Positions 55,016 to 63,769 of a stretch of 64,000 nt of DNA are shown one piece after another. How positions within the stretch are numbered: position 1 is the first letter of the stretch; every line of letters starts with the position of its first letter. The translations under genes and the position numbers were made by a program. Source of the stretch: Vibrio ouci (GTDB taxonomy: Bacteria > Pseudomonadota > Gammaproteobacteria > Enterobacterales > Vibrionaceae); the NCBI RefSeq assembly GCF_004551525.1, contig NZ_SATR01000006.1, positions 92,130 through 156,129 on the forward strand, given 5' to 3'. The notes beneath the pieces were generated by a model. The model searched no databases. It had not been told where the DNA came from and saw only the letters and a program-made list of their open reading frames with translations.

Positions 55016-55135
55016 TTATTTAAAGATCTCTTCTGCGAGTTCTTCAATTGACTGCTCATAGTCTGAGAGCTCAAAGCCAATTTCCATCGCATCAAGTAGC
55101 TCAAGGCATTCTTCGTTAATTGTTTGGTCACTCAT
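55016..55135 (-). CDS. 39-residue acidic microprotein
   Basis: The short frame MSDQTINEECLELLDAMEIG... ends ...EELAEEIFK and is 39 residues with about 12 acidic and one basic residue. It is preceded by a perfect AAAAGGAGG Shine-Dalgarno sequence at good spacing from the ATG at 55135, much stronger than most in the window. The sequence is amphipathic and helical, with no signal peptide or membrane segment. I do not recognise a family. It lies alone between acpH and the tyrP region with a possible terminator after it. The coding case rests on the ribosome binding site and protein-like composition. Confidence 0.6.
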   Translation of the reverse strand: MSDQTINEECLELLDAMEIGFELSDYEQSIEELAEEIFK

Positions 55136-55281
55136 TCTGACCTCCTTTTAAAACATTATTTCAAGACCGGCGAAGGCCTTAGTACCAATATGCGGTACTT
55201 GTGTTCCTTTTTAAACCACTTATATGACAGTTTTTTGAAAGGAGAAAGTAAAAACTGGCTATGGTTTGAATCATATCTCAA

Positions 55282-55293
55282 GTAAACGTTTAC
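55282..55293. promoter_or_regulatory. LacI-family-like palindrome GTAAACGTTTAC
   Basis: This perfect 12-base palindrome with a central ACGT lies 21 bases upstream of the TyrR boxes. The shape suits a LacI/GalR-family regulator such as PurR, but no specific factor can be named. Confidence 0.4.
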
Positions 55294-55313
55294 GTAATAA
55301 CAAAAACAAACAA

Positions 55314-55331
55314 TGTACAAATTAATTTACA
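55314..55331. promoter_or_regulatory. Strong TyrR box
   Basis: TGTACA-AATTAA-TTTACA matches the TyrR consensus TGTAAA-N6-TTTACA at eleven of twelve arm bases. It is located upstream of an aromatic amino acid carrier. Confidence 0.75.
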
Positions 55332-55335
55332 TCAC

Positions 55336-55353
55336 TGGTAAATAATCCGTACA
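55336..55353. promoter_or_regulatory. Weak TyrR box next to the -35 element
   Basis: TGGTAAATAATCCGTACA keeps the essential G at position 2 and C at position 17 of a TyrR box. Its centre is 22 bases from the strong box, a two-turn spacing, and it ends six bases before the -35 element. Confidence 0.6.
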
Positions 55354-55359
55354 TTTAGC

Positions 55360-55388
55360 TTGAAATCATCCAGTTCATCTTGAATAAT
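55360..55388 (+). promoter_or_regulatory. Candidate tyrP promoter
   Basis: TTGAAA (55360-55365) and AATAAT (55383-55388) are separated by 17 bases, immediately downstream of the TyrR boxes. Confidence 0.55.
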
Positions 55389-55480
55389 GCCCCTATTGAT
55401 AGTTATTTAGTTCGCTAATGTAGCCGCATACGGGCTAAATGACTAAAACTCAACCACAATAACGTAAAGAAAAATATACA

Positions 55481-56683
55481 ATGGATAAATCAAAGGTATT
55501 GGGTAGTACTTTGATCATCGCTGGTACTACAATTGGTGCTGGCATGTTAGCGCTACCACTCGCTTCAGCCGGAATTGGGTTCACAACATCACTAATCATT
55601 ATGGTCGCACTTTGGTCGCTAATGGCTTATACCGCACTACTAATGATTGAAATACACCAACATGCCGAACAAGAAGCCACCCTGCACACCTTAGCAAACA
55701 AATTTTTGGGTAAAAAAGGCAAATGGGTAGCAAGCTTCGCGATGATGTTCTTGTTCTACGCATTATGTGCTGCATACATTGCTGGTGGTGGTTCGCAGTT
55801 CGCTGATCGCATTTCGGGCTTTACTGGAATCGAGGTTTCAAACACCACCTCAACCCTACTGTTTACATTTATCGTTGCCGCTGTCGTAACGATTGGCACA
55901 TCTACAGTAGATAAAGTAAACCGCGTGCTTTTCTTAGTTAAGATTGTCGCGATGGCTATGGTTCTGACCTTCTTGGCGCCTAATGTCACCGAATCATACT
56001 TACTTAGTATGCCTGTTGAGCAAGGTCTGGTGATTGCTGCTATCCCGGTAATTTTCACGTCATTTGGCTTTCACGGCAGTATCCCAGCGATTGTTAACTA
56101 CCTAGATGGACACACGCCGTCGCTACGTAAAGCCATCCTTATTGGTTCAGCAATTCCGTTAATCATCTACGTATTTTGGCAGTTGGTGACTTTGGGCGTT
56201 GTTAATCAATCTACCCTGCTTGATAACCAAGGTTTAAGTGCGCTTATTTCAACTCTTGCAACAACAGTTCATAAATCGAACCTTGGCCAAACCATCGGTG
56301 TATTCGCTGACCTTGCGCTACTTACCTCTTTCTTAGGCGTGAGTTTAGGTCTGTTTGAATTCTTAGGTGACAGCCTTAAAAAACAAGGGAAAGGCAACTC
56401 ACGAGTACTTGTTGGTGCTGTTACCTTCTTACCGCCAATGGGTTTCGCTTTGTTCTACCCACAAGGCTTTATCATGGCGTTAGGTTATGCGGCTATTGCT
56501 CTGGTTGTATTAGCTATCTTCCTGCCAATCCTGATGGTTAAGAAAGCTCGCGCTCAATCTGAACAAGACCATTACCAAGTTATTGGCGGCAATCTTGGCC
56601 TCGCCGTGACGAGCACTGTTGGTGTGTGTATTGCTGGCGCGCAGCTACTTATCACTATGGGTGTGTTACCTGCTCTAGGTTGA
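55481..56683 (+). CDS. tyrP: Aromatic amino acid permease, TyrP-like
   Basis: This 400-residue inner-membrane symporter of the hydroxy/aromatic amino acid permease family has eleven hydrophobic helices. It has the characteristic N terminus LGSTLIIAGTTIGAGMLALPLASAG and FTSFGFHGSIPAIVNYLDGH near residue 190. TyrP imports tyrosine; the TyrR boxes and promoter upstream support a tyrosine or aromatic substrate, though a tryptophan carrier is possible. The leader has only a weak ribosome binding site (TAAAGA). A terminator follows. Confidence 0.9.
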   Translation: MDKSKVLGSTLIIAGTTIGAGMLALPLASAGIGFTTSLIIMVALWSLMAYTALLMIEIHQHAEQEATLHTLANKFLGKKGKWVASFAMMFLFYALCAAYIAGGGSQFADRISGFTGIEVSNTTSTLLFTFIVAAVVTIGTSTVDKVNRVLFLVKIVAMAMVLTFLAPNVTESYLLSMPVEQGLVIAAIPVIFTSFGFHGSIPAIVNYLDGHTPSLRKAILIGSAIPLIIYVFWQLVTLGVVNQSTLLDNQGLSALISTLATTVHKSNLGQTIGVFADLALLTSFLGVSLGLFEFLGDSLKKQGKGNSRVLVGAVTFLPPMGFALFYPQGFIMALGYAAIALVVLAIFLPILMVKKARAQSEQDHYQVIGGNLGLAVTSTVGVCIAGAQLLITMGVLPALG

Positions 56684-56709
56684 TAACCTTCCCTACATAA
56701 ATAATCAAG

Positions 56710-56737
56710 AAAAACGGCGTCTTTAAGGCGCCGTTTT
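56710..56737 (+). terminator. Terminator after tyrP-like gene
   Basis: AAAAACGGCG pairs with CGCCGTTTTT around a nine-base loop, followed by a T-run. Confidence 0.8.
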
Positions 56738-56843
56738 TGATCGTTTTGAAATTTAATCGACTAAAACTTCACATAAGGTGCAATTTTTCTTTTTGTTGCC
56801 CGTTCTTATTACTCAATACCGATACATAATCGATGAGGTTGAT

Positions 56844-57980
56844 ATGAAAACGAAGTTTAAGTTTGCCTTCTCTGCTATTGCTGCCATCGCGATCCTTGCC
56901 TCTTTTGTAGGCAACGCGGACAGTGATATGCCTAAAACAAAAACTTCAAAAGGATATGAAGTTGCAACACTTGCGGGTGGTTGCTTTTGGTGCACGGAAT
57001 CGGACCTTGAAAAACTTCCTGGCGTCTTGGACGTCGTGTCAGGCTACGCTGGCGGAAATGTTGATAACCCAACCTATAAGCAGGTGTCATCGGGTAAAAC
57101 CGGGCACATCGAAGTGATTGAAGTAAAGTATGACCCTAAAGCGGTCAACTATGAACAAGTACTCGATCAGTTTTTCCGTCACATTGACCCGACGGACGAT
57201 CAAGGTTCATTCGTTGATAGAGGTCGCCACTACCGCCCTGCTATCTTCTACCATACTGATCAACAAAAGCAGATTGCTGAAAGCTTCGTGGCTGAAATCG
57301 ATGCACTCGGTATCTTTAAGAAGCCGCTTAAAACTGAGCTGATTAAATTCACCAAGTTTTGGCCTGCCGAAGACTACCACCAGGACTATTACAAGCGAAA
57401 TAAAGTTCGCTACAACTACTACCGTTATGCGTCTGGCCGTGACCAATATTTAGATGACATATTCGGTGATGAGCGTGAAGACAATCCTGTCACTTTGCGC
57501 CAATTGATTGATGAGAAAAACGCCGTTGCAAACATTAAGGCTTACAGCAAACCGTCTGACAGAGAGATCAAAGCAAAACTTACAGACCTTCAATACTACG
57601 TGACGCAAGAAGAAGGCACTGAACGCGCATTCAATAACGAATATTGGGACAACAAAGAGCACGGTATTTACGTTGATATCGTAACTGGTGAACCTTTGTT
57701 TTCCTCAACAGACAAGTATAAGTCTGGTACAGGTTGGCCAAGCTTTACCAAACCAATCAATGAAGGTTACATTGTCACGAAAACCGATTACCACCTACTT
57801 TACCCACGTACCGAAGTAAGAAGTCGATTTGCTGACTCTCACCTTGGGCACGTATTTAAAGATGGTCCAGCACCAACGGGCCTGCGCTACTGTATGAACT
57901 CAGCCGCCATGCGATTCATCCCTGTTGATGAGTTAGAAAAACAAGGCTACGGCGAGTATTTGTACCTATTCGACAGTTAA
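56844..57980 (+). CDS. msrAB: Secreted methionine sulfoxide reductase MsrA-MsrB fusion
   Basis: This 378-residue fusion repairs oxidised methionine. A signal peptide ([20 protein letters not shown]) is followed by MsrA with the catalytic C47 in [11 protein letters not shown], then MsrB with GTGWPSF (about 293-299) and catalytic C350 in RYCMNSAA. The two CxxC zinc sites of E. coli MsrB are replaced (YVDIVTG and RSRFADS), so this is the zinc-free type. It is probably periplasmic. The start at 56844 is preceded by GAGG; an ATG at 56778 would put a non-signal segment first. A terminator follows. Confidence 0.93.
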   Translation: MKTKFKFAFSAIAAIAILASFVGNADSDMPKTKTSKGYEVATLAGGCFWCTESDLEKLPGVLDVVSGYAGGNVDNPTYKQVSSGKTGHIEVIEVKYDPKAVNYEQVLDQFFRHIDPTDDQGSFVDRGRHYRPAIFYHTDQQKQIAESFVAEIDALGIFKKPLKTELIKFTKFWPAEDYHQDYYKRNKVRYNYYRYASGRDQYLDDIFGDEREDNPVTLRQLIDEKNAVANIKAYSKPSDREIKAKLTDLQYYVTQEEGTERAFNNEYWDNKEHGIYVDIVTGEPLFSSTDKYKSGTGWPSFTKPINEGYIVTKTDYHLLYPRTEVRSRFADSHLGHVFKDGPAPTGLRYCMNSAAMRFIPVDELEKQGYGEYLYLFDS

Positions 57981-57999
57981 TCCATCCAAAACGTCGATA

Positions 58000-58032
58000 A
58001 AAAGGGCTACCTCAACATGAGTGGCCCTTTTA
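58000..58032 (+). terminator. Terminator after msrAB
   Basis: AAAGGGCTAC pairs with GTGGCCCTTT (one G-T pair) around CTCAACATGA, followed by TAATTTATT. Confidence 0.75.
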
Positions 58033-58110
58033 ATTTATTCAGTTCACAACATAAATAATAATAATTTACTCTTACCAGACGAATTTTATCAGTAATTTCG
58101 TATTGAATTT

Positions 58111-58147
58111 CACTCAAACGTTGCGCCAGAAAGCGGCAACTTGAGTG
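58111..58147. promoter_or_regulatory. Hairpin in the leader of the ABC efflux operon
   Basis: CACTCAA...GTTGC (58111-58124, with an AC bulge) pairs with GCAAC-TTGAGTG (58136-58147). The stem of twelve pairs lies 21 bases ahead of the adaptor ATG and has no T-run, so it is a leader structure or an operator rather than a terminator. Confidence 0.5.
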
Positions 58148-58168
58148 CACAACAATAGAATGGAATTT

Positions 58169-59311
58169 ATGATGGGAAAAACTTGGGTTATCTCCGCTGC
58201 TTGCGCCTTGCTAATCGTTGGTGGTTCTTACTTCTATCTGGAATCTGCGCCTAAGCCAAAAGGTTTTCCCACTATCAAAGTACAAAAAGGAACCATCGAA
58301 AAACAAGCTGTGGCGGTCGGTAATATCGTACCTTCGCACTCCATCTCTATTAAGTCTCAGTTCAACGGAATCGTTGGCAAAATTTACGTCAAGGTTGGTC
58401 AAAGCATCAAACAAGGCGAGCCATTAATTGAGGTTCGCCCAAACCCAACACCACAAAATCTCACTGACGCTTTAACAGATTTAATGAGGAGCGAAGCAGA
58501 TCTTGAAGCTGCGATAAAGACGCTTTCAAATCTTGAAATCTTGGTGAATAAAGACATCATTCCCAAGAACTATAACGATTACATTAGTGCTCGTTCTAAG
58601 TTGAAATCAACACAAGCAGACGTGTTGCAAAAGCGTCAAAAGCTAGCGCTGATCCGTGGTGGTGAGGCCACTATCGGTAATGCAAGTTTTACCTCAACTA
58701 TTTACGCCCCCATTGATGGCACGGTATTGAATCGTAAAGTGGAGATAGGTGAGCCAATAATCTCAACGGAATCAAGCCAGGCCGCTACAGAAGTTATGTC
58801 AGTCGCTGACATGAATAACTTCATCTTTAAAGGTAGTGTCAACGAACATGATGCCGCCTTGTTATCTCCAGGAATGTCTGCACGGCTAACCATTGCACCA
58901 TATCCTGACGTGGAAATCTCAGGTACGTTAACTAAAGTCGCACTTCAGTCAGACAAACTGAACACCCAAAAAAACAATAAGTCTGCCCAAAAAAGCTTCG
59001 AGAATGGTTTCGGAATCGAAATCGGTGAACTAAAAGTTCCCAAGAATGTATCACTGCGTTCAGGGTTCTCCGCTACCGCGCGAATCACACTGAGCAAGTC
59101 AGAGAATACGCTCACACTACCAGAGCGCGCGCTTCAATTTGATGGAAATGCTCCATATGTATTGATCCCAAACAGCTCCGCTCAAGGCTTCCACAAACAG
59201 AAAATAATCCTTGGCCTGTCTGACGGCATTAATGTAGAAGTATTAGAGGGCGTGGCGCTGCACCAAGAAATCATCGATTACAGTATGTTTAATGGAGCCG
59301 CAGATGATTAA
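58169..59311 (+). CDS. HlyD/MacA-type periplasmic adaptor
   Basis: This 380-residue membrane-fusion protein has an N-terminal transmembrane helix (MMGKTWVISAACALLIVGGSY), lipoyl halves (GNIVPSHSISIKSQFNGIVGKIYVKVGQSI and TSTIYAPIDGTVLNRKVEIGE), a helical hairpin (about 100-155) and a beta-barrel/membrane-proximal part. It resembles MacA, the adaptor of the MacB ABC pump. I choose the ATG at 58169, which follows GGAATTT; a GTG at 58145 lies inside the leader hairpin. Its stop overlaps the next gene by eight bases, the first of four tight junctions in this operon. Confidence 0.92.
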   Translation: MMGKTWVISAACALLIVGGSYFYLESAPKPKGFPTIKVQKGTIEKQAVAVGNIVPSHSISIKSQFNGIVGKIYVKVGQSIKQGEPLIEVRPNPTPQNLTDALTDLMRSEADLEAAIKTLSNLEILVNKDIIPKNYNDYISARSKLKSTQADVLQKRQKLALIRGGEATIGNASFTSTIYAPIDGTVLNRKVEIGEPIISTESSQAATEVMSVADMNNFIFKGSVNEHDAALLSPGMSARLTIAPYPDVEISGTLTKVALQSDKLNTQKNNKSAQKSFENGFGIEIGELKVPKNVSLRSGFSATARITLSKSENTLTLPERALQFDGNAPYVLIPNSSAQGFHKQKIILGLSDGINVEVLEGVALHQEIIDYSMFNGAADD

Positions 59312-60560
59312 GCGTTATTTACCTCACATTGGCTGTGTAATATTAGTGACAACTTTCAGCTTACCGAATTATGCAATCTCGATCGAACAAGCATGGCAAG
59401 AAGCAAAAAAATACGATCCAAGTTACGAACAAGCTAAGATTGACGTTCAACTTGGTGAAGTGAATATAAATGCTAGCCGTAGTTCACTCTTACCCAATTT
59501 GGGTGCCTCAGCATCAGCAAGTTGGAGTGAAACCGGAGACAGCACGACTAGTTACGGAACATCGCTTTCTCAAACCATTTTTAACAGCAGCTTGTGGTCA
59601 GATTTGGATTTTGCCAATGCCAACTATATCACGGCTCAACTCAAATTAATTGAGTCACAGAATGCATTAGCAAACAAGTTATTGTCCGCTTATTTAAACG
59701 TTGCAAGCGCGCAAGGCGATTTACAACTTGCGCAATCCAAGTGGGATGAAGGCAACAAGCTGTTGAAGATCACCGAGACGCGTTTCAAAGCGGGTAAAAT
59801 AAGATCCGTTGAAGTGGATCAGATCCACACAATGCAAGTGTCCGAGAAAGCCGCTATTCTGCGTGCTCAAGCTAAGTTGGAAGTAAAACGAACAGAGCTC
59901 GTGGCCTTAATTAATCTAGTTCCGCAAAGTGTTAACCAAGTTCGTACTGACTCGCTCGTTCAGCCACCAATGATCGTAAACTCAAAAAATCAATGGTTAA
60001 AGCTAGCAATGGACAGTAGTCCTGAGCTATTGGTTGCCATCCAGAACGTTAAAGCGACTGAGTTTGCTAAGGACTCAGCTAAAGGCGGTTACTACCCAAC
60101 GCTCGAAGGTAAAGTTAACTACGGCGATGATAACGAATTTAACGCAAGTATCTCCCTAAATGTACCGATTGATTTGAATGGAGCGACACGTGCCAAAGTC
60201 GATAAAGCATCACTCAGTGTCCTCCGTGCAAAACATGACTTACGCAGGGTCAAAATTGAGGTTCAGAAACATGTCACCCAGAGGCTTACCGAGGTTCACT
60301 TCAATTGGAATCGAGTGTTAATAGAGAATGAACTCGTAACGTCTAGTGAAAAAGTGCTCCGCAGCCAAGAAAAGCTCTACGAAAGTGGATTAGTGGAGGT
60401 CTCGGAAGTCATCAAGGCGCACAACAAAGTGTTCTTAGCAAAATACAATCTGAAAAAAAGTTGGTATGACTATTGGCGTGAACGCATAGGCTTACTGAAA
60501 ATCGCAGGTAAGTTGGATGACAGTAGCATAGCACTTATCTCCCAAGTTTTCGTCTCATGA
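59304..60560 (+). CDS. TolC-family outer-membrane efflux channel
   Basis: This 418-residue outer membrane factor has a signal peptide (MIKRYLPHIGCVILVTTFSL to YA). Mature repeats IEQAWQEAKKYDPSYEQAKIDV and AKVDKASLSVLRAKHDLRRV mark the two halves of the alpha-barrel, and strands such as NLGASASASWSE form the outer-membrane barrel. The ATG at 59304 has GGAG six bases upstream; an ATG at 59292 would prepend four residues. The cluster encodes its own channel, unlike the two RND pumps. The stop overlaps the next start in ATGA. Confidence 0.92.
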   Translation: MIKRYLPHIGCVILVTTFSLPNYAISIEQAWQEAKKYDPSYEQAKIDVQLGEVNINASRSSLLPNLGASASASWSETGDSTTSYGTSLSQTIFNSSLWSDLDFANANYITAQLKLIESQNALANKLLSAYLNVASAQGDLQLAQSKWDEGNKLLKITETRFKAGKIRSVEVDQIHTMQVSEKAAILRAQAKLEVKRTELVALINLVPQSVNQVRTDSLVQPPMIVNSKNQWLKLAMDSSPELLVAIQNVKATEFAKDSAKGGYYPTLEGKVNYGDDNEFNASISLNVPIDLNGATRAKVDKASLSVLRAKHDLRRVKIEVQKHVTQRLTEVHFNWNRVLIENELVTSSEKVLRSQEKLYESGLVEVSEVIKAHNKVFLAKYNLKKSWYDYWRERIGLLKIAGKLDDSSIALISQVFVS

Positions 60561-61768
60561 ACAGTATATTTCACCAAACATGGCAAACGCTGGTAGCGCA
60601 CCGAACAAAAAACATGTTAGCGACCATCACTATTGCATGGGGCATTGTATCCGTATTGGTGCTGAGCGCGTTAGGTGAGGGTTTCTACATGCGCCAAACC
60701 CTAGAAATGTCATTTATGAACAACAATGTGCAAATCGCATACCCCTCAAGCACTAGTAAAGCTTGGCATGGCCTACCCTCTCGTCGCAAGATTCACGTCG
60801 AACAAGACCACGTTGAAATGATTAAGCAAGCTGATTTCATTGAAGATGCATCAAGCGTTTATATCAAACGCAAAGCAGATGTAACCATTAAAGGGCTTCA
60901 TTTGACGGACACTGTATTTGGTACCGACTCTTCCTATTTTTCTTTGGCTCAACATAAGCTTGAGCTCGGATCTCGCAACTTTTCACCTAGTGATATTGCT
61001 AATCGCGCACGGGTTGTCGTATTAGGCAACAAGATAGCTAAATCCCGCAAAATCAACATCGGTCAAACAATTAGAATTCAAGGTATTCCGTTCGTGGTGA
61101 TTGGCATTATTAGAGCTAAGTTCAATTCATTCGAATTTGGCGATGAGCGTAATGCCATCATACCTCTCACCACGTATCTTGATTTGTGGCAAGGAAAGCC
61201 AGACAAGTTGCTGTTTAAACCTATTCAAGGAATGAATAAAACTAGCTTGCGACGCACTCTTGTCCATTTCTACGCCAAGCAGTTCAAATTTGACCCAACA
61301 GACCACGTAGCCATCTATTTTCCGGACCACAGCAGTTTCGCACAGAGATATACTCAAATTTTCCGTGTTATTCACATCTTCCTTTTTGCGAGTGGAGCGA
61401 TGACTTTGGCGATTGGTGTACTCGGGGTCGCGAACATTATGTTCCTCTCTGTATCGGAACGAACGCGTGAGATCGGTGTTAGATTAGCGATTGGCGCAAC
61501 ACCAAAATCGATACTTAATCTGTTTATTCTGGAAGGGTTGTGCTTAGTCACTTTCGGTACCGTACTCGGTCTGATGGTCACCTTAATGGTAGTTGAGTCA
61601 CTAGGTTCTATTACCCTGCCTTCTTGGCTTGGGTATCCTGTCATTACGCCAGGCTCCATCTTTTGGTCATTGATACTAACGTTGATTCTCGCATTGTTGG
61701 CATCTTACTTCCCGGCGAAGCGAGCTTCGCGCCTGACTCCTGTCATTGCTTTAAGTTCTAGGACGTAA
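60557..61768 (+). CDS. MacB-type ABC transporter permease 1
   Basis: This 403-residue inner-membrane permease is of the MacB/FtsX type. It has one N-terminal helix (about 18-40, TIAWGIVSVLVLSALGEGF), a large periplasmic domain (about 45-265) and three C-terminal helices with the conserved VANIMFLSVSERTREIGVRLAIGATPKSILNLF segment that docks on the ATPase. There is no fused ATPase domain, so it relies on the ATPase at 63050. It shares this arrangement with the next gene, and the two probably form a heterodimer. Confidence 0.93.
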   Translation: MNSIFHQTWQTLVAHRTKNMLATITIAWGIVSVLVLSALGEGFYMRQTLEMSFMNNNVQIAYPSSTSKAWHGLPSRRKIHVEQDHVEMIKQADFIEDASSVYIKRKADVTIKGLHLTDTVFGTDSSYFSLAQHKLELGSRNFSPSDIANRARVVVLGNKIAKSRKINIGQTIRIQGIPFVVIGIIRAKFNSFEFGDERNAIIPLTTYLDLWQGKPDKLLFKPIQGMNKTSLRRTLVHFYAKQFKFDPTDHVAIYFPDHSSFAQRYTQIFRVIHIFLFASGAMTLAIGVLGVANIMFLSVSERTREIGVRLAIGATPKSILNLFILEGLCLVTFGTVLGLMVTLMVVESLGSITLPSWLGYPVITPGSIFWSLILTLILALLASYFPAKRASRLTPVIALSSRT

Positions 61769-61770
61769 TC

Positions 61771-63060
61771 ATGTTGCTACCAATGGGCCAAATCTTTCAA
61801 GAAATGACGGCGGAAAAATTACGACTAAGCTTGGTAATTCTTTCTGTTGCATGGGCTACCGTTTGTATTTCGTCTATGCTGGCTATCGGTGAAGGGATAC
61901 GCCAAGGAGTGATGAGAACCGCGAAAAGTGGTGCTGGAAATTTGATTTACGTAGCCGGGGGAATAGCAACCGTCGACTACGGCACGTTTTATCCAGGAAA
62001 ATCGCTAACTTTGAAAGTCGAAGATATCAAAGTGATTAAAGCACTACCTGATGTTAAAAACGTTGCTCCAACTGCAACTTGGGAAGACCCAATTACCGCT
62101 AATGGCCGCGTTTATTGGTTAAGTGCATTAGCCATTTCAAATGACTTTGCTTCTATTGTGGACCTGCCCGAATTAGAAACTGGACGCTGGTTAAGCCGAC
62201 TCGACCACGAAAAACAACGAAAAGTGGTCGTATTGGGTTACTCGGTAGCGTCATTTTTGTTCAACCCAGAAGACGATTTCAGTTGGTTTGAACCATTAAC
62301 ATTACAAGCTAATCCAATTGGTAAAACGATTAAGCTTGGCAGTGAAGAGTTCACCGTGATTGGAGTCTTTAAAAAAAGCTCAGCCTGGATCGAACGGGGT
62401 TATCAATCTATTGACGAGTCTAGCTTTGTGCCGCTAACAACATGGCAGCGCTTTCATGCCAACGGAGATATTAATGGCATTAACGTAGAGCCCCAAGTTA
62501 ATACAGATCGAAAAAAACTCGCGAAAACTATTCGTCAAGTTATCACTCGCAAACATGGTGCTAGCGTCAGAGATAATGAGGTGATTCAAGTTAAGGACAT
62601 GTACCTAGAGCAAAAAAGCATGCAGCAGTTCTTAATTGGTCTGCAAGGCTTTCTTGGCATCATTGGTTTTATTGCCCTTGCCGTTGCAGGAGTAGGTATT
62701 GCCAACGTGATGTATGGGACCGTTAAGCGTTCAACACGAGACATTGGCGTTCGCATGGCTGTCGGCGCAACCCCCACCGCCGTTCGCTTGCACTACCTCG
62801 TCCAATCTCTGATAACAATGATGTTAGGAGGTGTACTAGGTTTGGGAGCGACGTATGTACTTGTTTCATCAATCAGTACTATCGATTTAATTGGTATAGA
62901 TATCTATGAGCAACTTGGTAAACCTGCGCCCGAGTTATCTTGGTTAGTCGTCACAATCGTTATTACTTGCTTGGTAGTAATTGGTGTGGCATCCGCTTGG
63001 CTACCAGCCAACTTCGCAGCAAAAGTGAGCCCCCAGGAGGCACTACTACGTGAGTATTAA
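61771..63060 (+). CDS. MacB-type ABC transporter permease 2
   Basis: This 429-residue second permease of the same fold has an N-terminal helix (about 18-38, LVILSVAWATVCISSMLAIGEG), a periplasmic domain and three C-terminal helices with VGIANVMYGTVKRSTRDIGVRMAVGATPTAVRLHYLV. It begins two bases after the first permease. The two permeases differ strongly outside the conserved segments, so they are not a recent tandem copy. Its stop overlaps the ATPase start by eleven bases. Confidence 0.93.
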   Translation: MLLPMGQIFQEMTAEKLRLSLVILSVAWATVCISSMLAIGEGIRQGVMRTAKSGAGNLIYVAGGIATVDYGTFYPGKSLTLKVEDIKVIKALPDVKNVAPTATWEDPITANGRVYWLSALAISNDFASIVDLPELETGRWLSRLDHEKQRKVVVLGYSVASFLFNPEDDFSWFEPLTLQANPIGKTIKLGSEEFTVIGVFKKSSAWIERGYQSIDESSFVPLTTWQRFHANGDINGINVEPQVNTDRKKLAKTIRQVITRKHGASVRDNEVIQVKDMYLEQKSMQQFLIGLQGFLGIIGFIALAVAGVGIANVMYGTVKRSTRDIGVRMAVGATPTAVRLHYLVQSLITMMLGGVLGLGATYVLVSSISTIDLIGIDIYEQLGKPAPELSWLVVTIVITCLVVIGVASAWLPANFAAKVSPQEALLREY

Positions 63061-63769
63061 TAACAGTATCAGCGAACGTCGCTCCAACCTACCGCTTGTT
63101 GTGCTAAACAATGTTTGTAAATACTACTCAAATGGTGAGTCAGAGGTCCGTGCGTTGGATAATATCAACTTAACCATTCACCAAGGCGAGTTTCTATCTA
63201 TTCTTGGGCCATCAGGGTCGGGAAAGTCAACCTTGATGAATGTGCTCGGTTGCCTAGATAAACCAAGTTCCGGCGAATACCACCTTGCCGGCCAAAATGT
63301 CGCTAGTTTACATACTGATCAGCTCGCAGATATTCGCAACCGAAATATAGGTTTTGTATTCCAGAGTTTTAACTTACTGGAATATGCGACTGCGTTGGAT
63401 AATGTGACGCTACCTTTAGTCTATTCCGGAATTAGAGCCAATGAACGTCGTGAACGAGCAGCTAGATTACTGGAGCAAGTCGGGTTAGGAGATCGTTTTG
63501 ACCACAAACCAAATCAACTCTCCGGCGGTCAAAAACAAAGGGTAGCGATTGCCAGAGCACTTGTTAACGCCCCTCAGTTCATCTTAGCTGACGAACCCAC
63601 CGGCGCACTTGATTCAAAATCAGGGGCAGAAATAGAAGCTATTTTTAGCCAACTTCATGCCGAAGGCAGAACAATAATCATTGTGACCCACAATAAGGCC
63701 TTAGCAGCACTAACTAAACGCATCATCACGATTCATGATGGCCAAGTAACATCAGACAGATGTGCTTGA
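63050..63769 (+). CDS. ABC transporter ATPase, MacB/LolD type
   Basis: This 239-residue ATPase drives the pump encoded upstream. It has Walker A LGPSGSGKSTLMN (about 50-62), Q-loop FVFQSFNLLEYATALDNV, signature LSGGQKQRVAIARAL (about 147-161), Walker B FILADEPTGALD and the H-switch IIVTHN. The start is GTG at 63050 with AGGAGG nine bases upstream inside the preceding gene. It completes a self-contained tripartite efflux system; the substrate is unknown (macrolide, lipid or peptide are possible). Confidence 0.95.
   Translation: MSINNSISERRSNLPLVVLNNVCKYYSNGESEVRALDNINLTIHQGEFLSILGPSGSGKSTLMNVLGCLDKPSSGEYHLAGQNVASLHTDQLADIRNRNIGFVFQSFNLLEYATALDNVTLPLVYSGIRANERRERAARLLEQVGLGDRFDHKPNQLSGGQKQRVAIARALVNAPQFILADEPTGALDSKSGAEIEAIFSQLHAEGRTIIIVTHNKALAALTKRIITIHDGQVTSDRCA

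Larger units (their letters stand above)
55136..55480. other. Regulatory region between the microprotein and tyrP-like gene
   Basis: This holds the leader of the minus-strand microprotein, a small hairpin AGTACC...GGTACT (about 55180-55198), a 12-base palindrome GTAAACGTTTAC (55282-55293, LacI-family-like), two TyrR boxes and a tyrP promoter. No further open reading frame with a ribosome binding site is seen. Confidence 0.6.
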
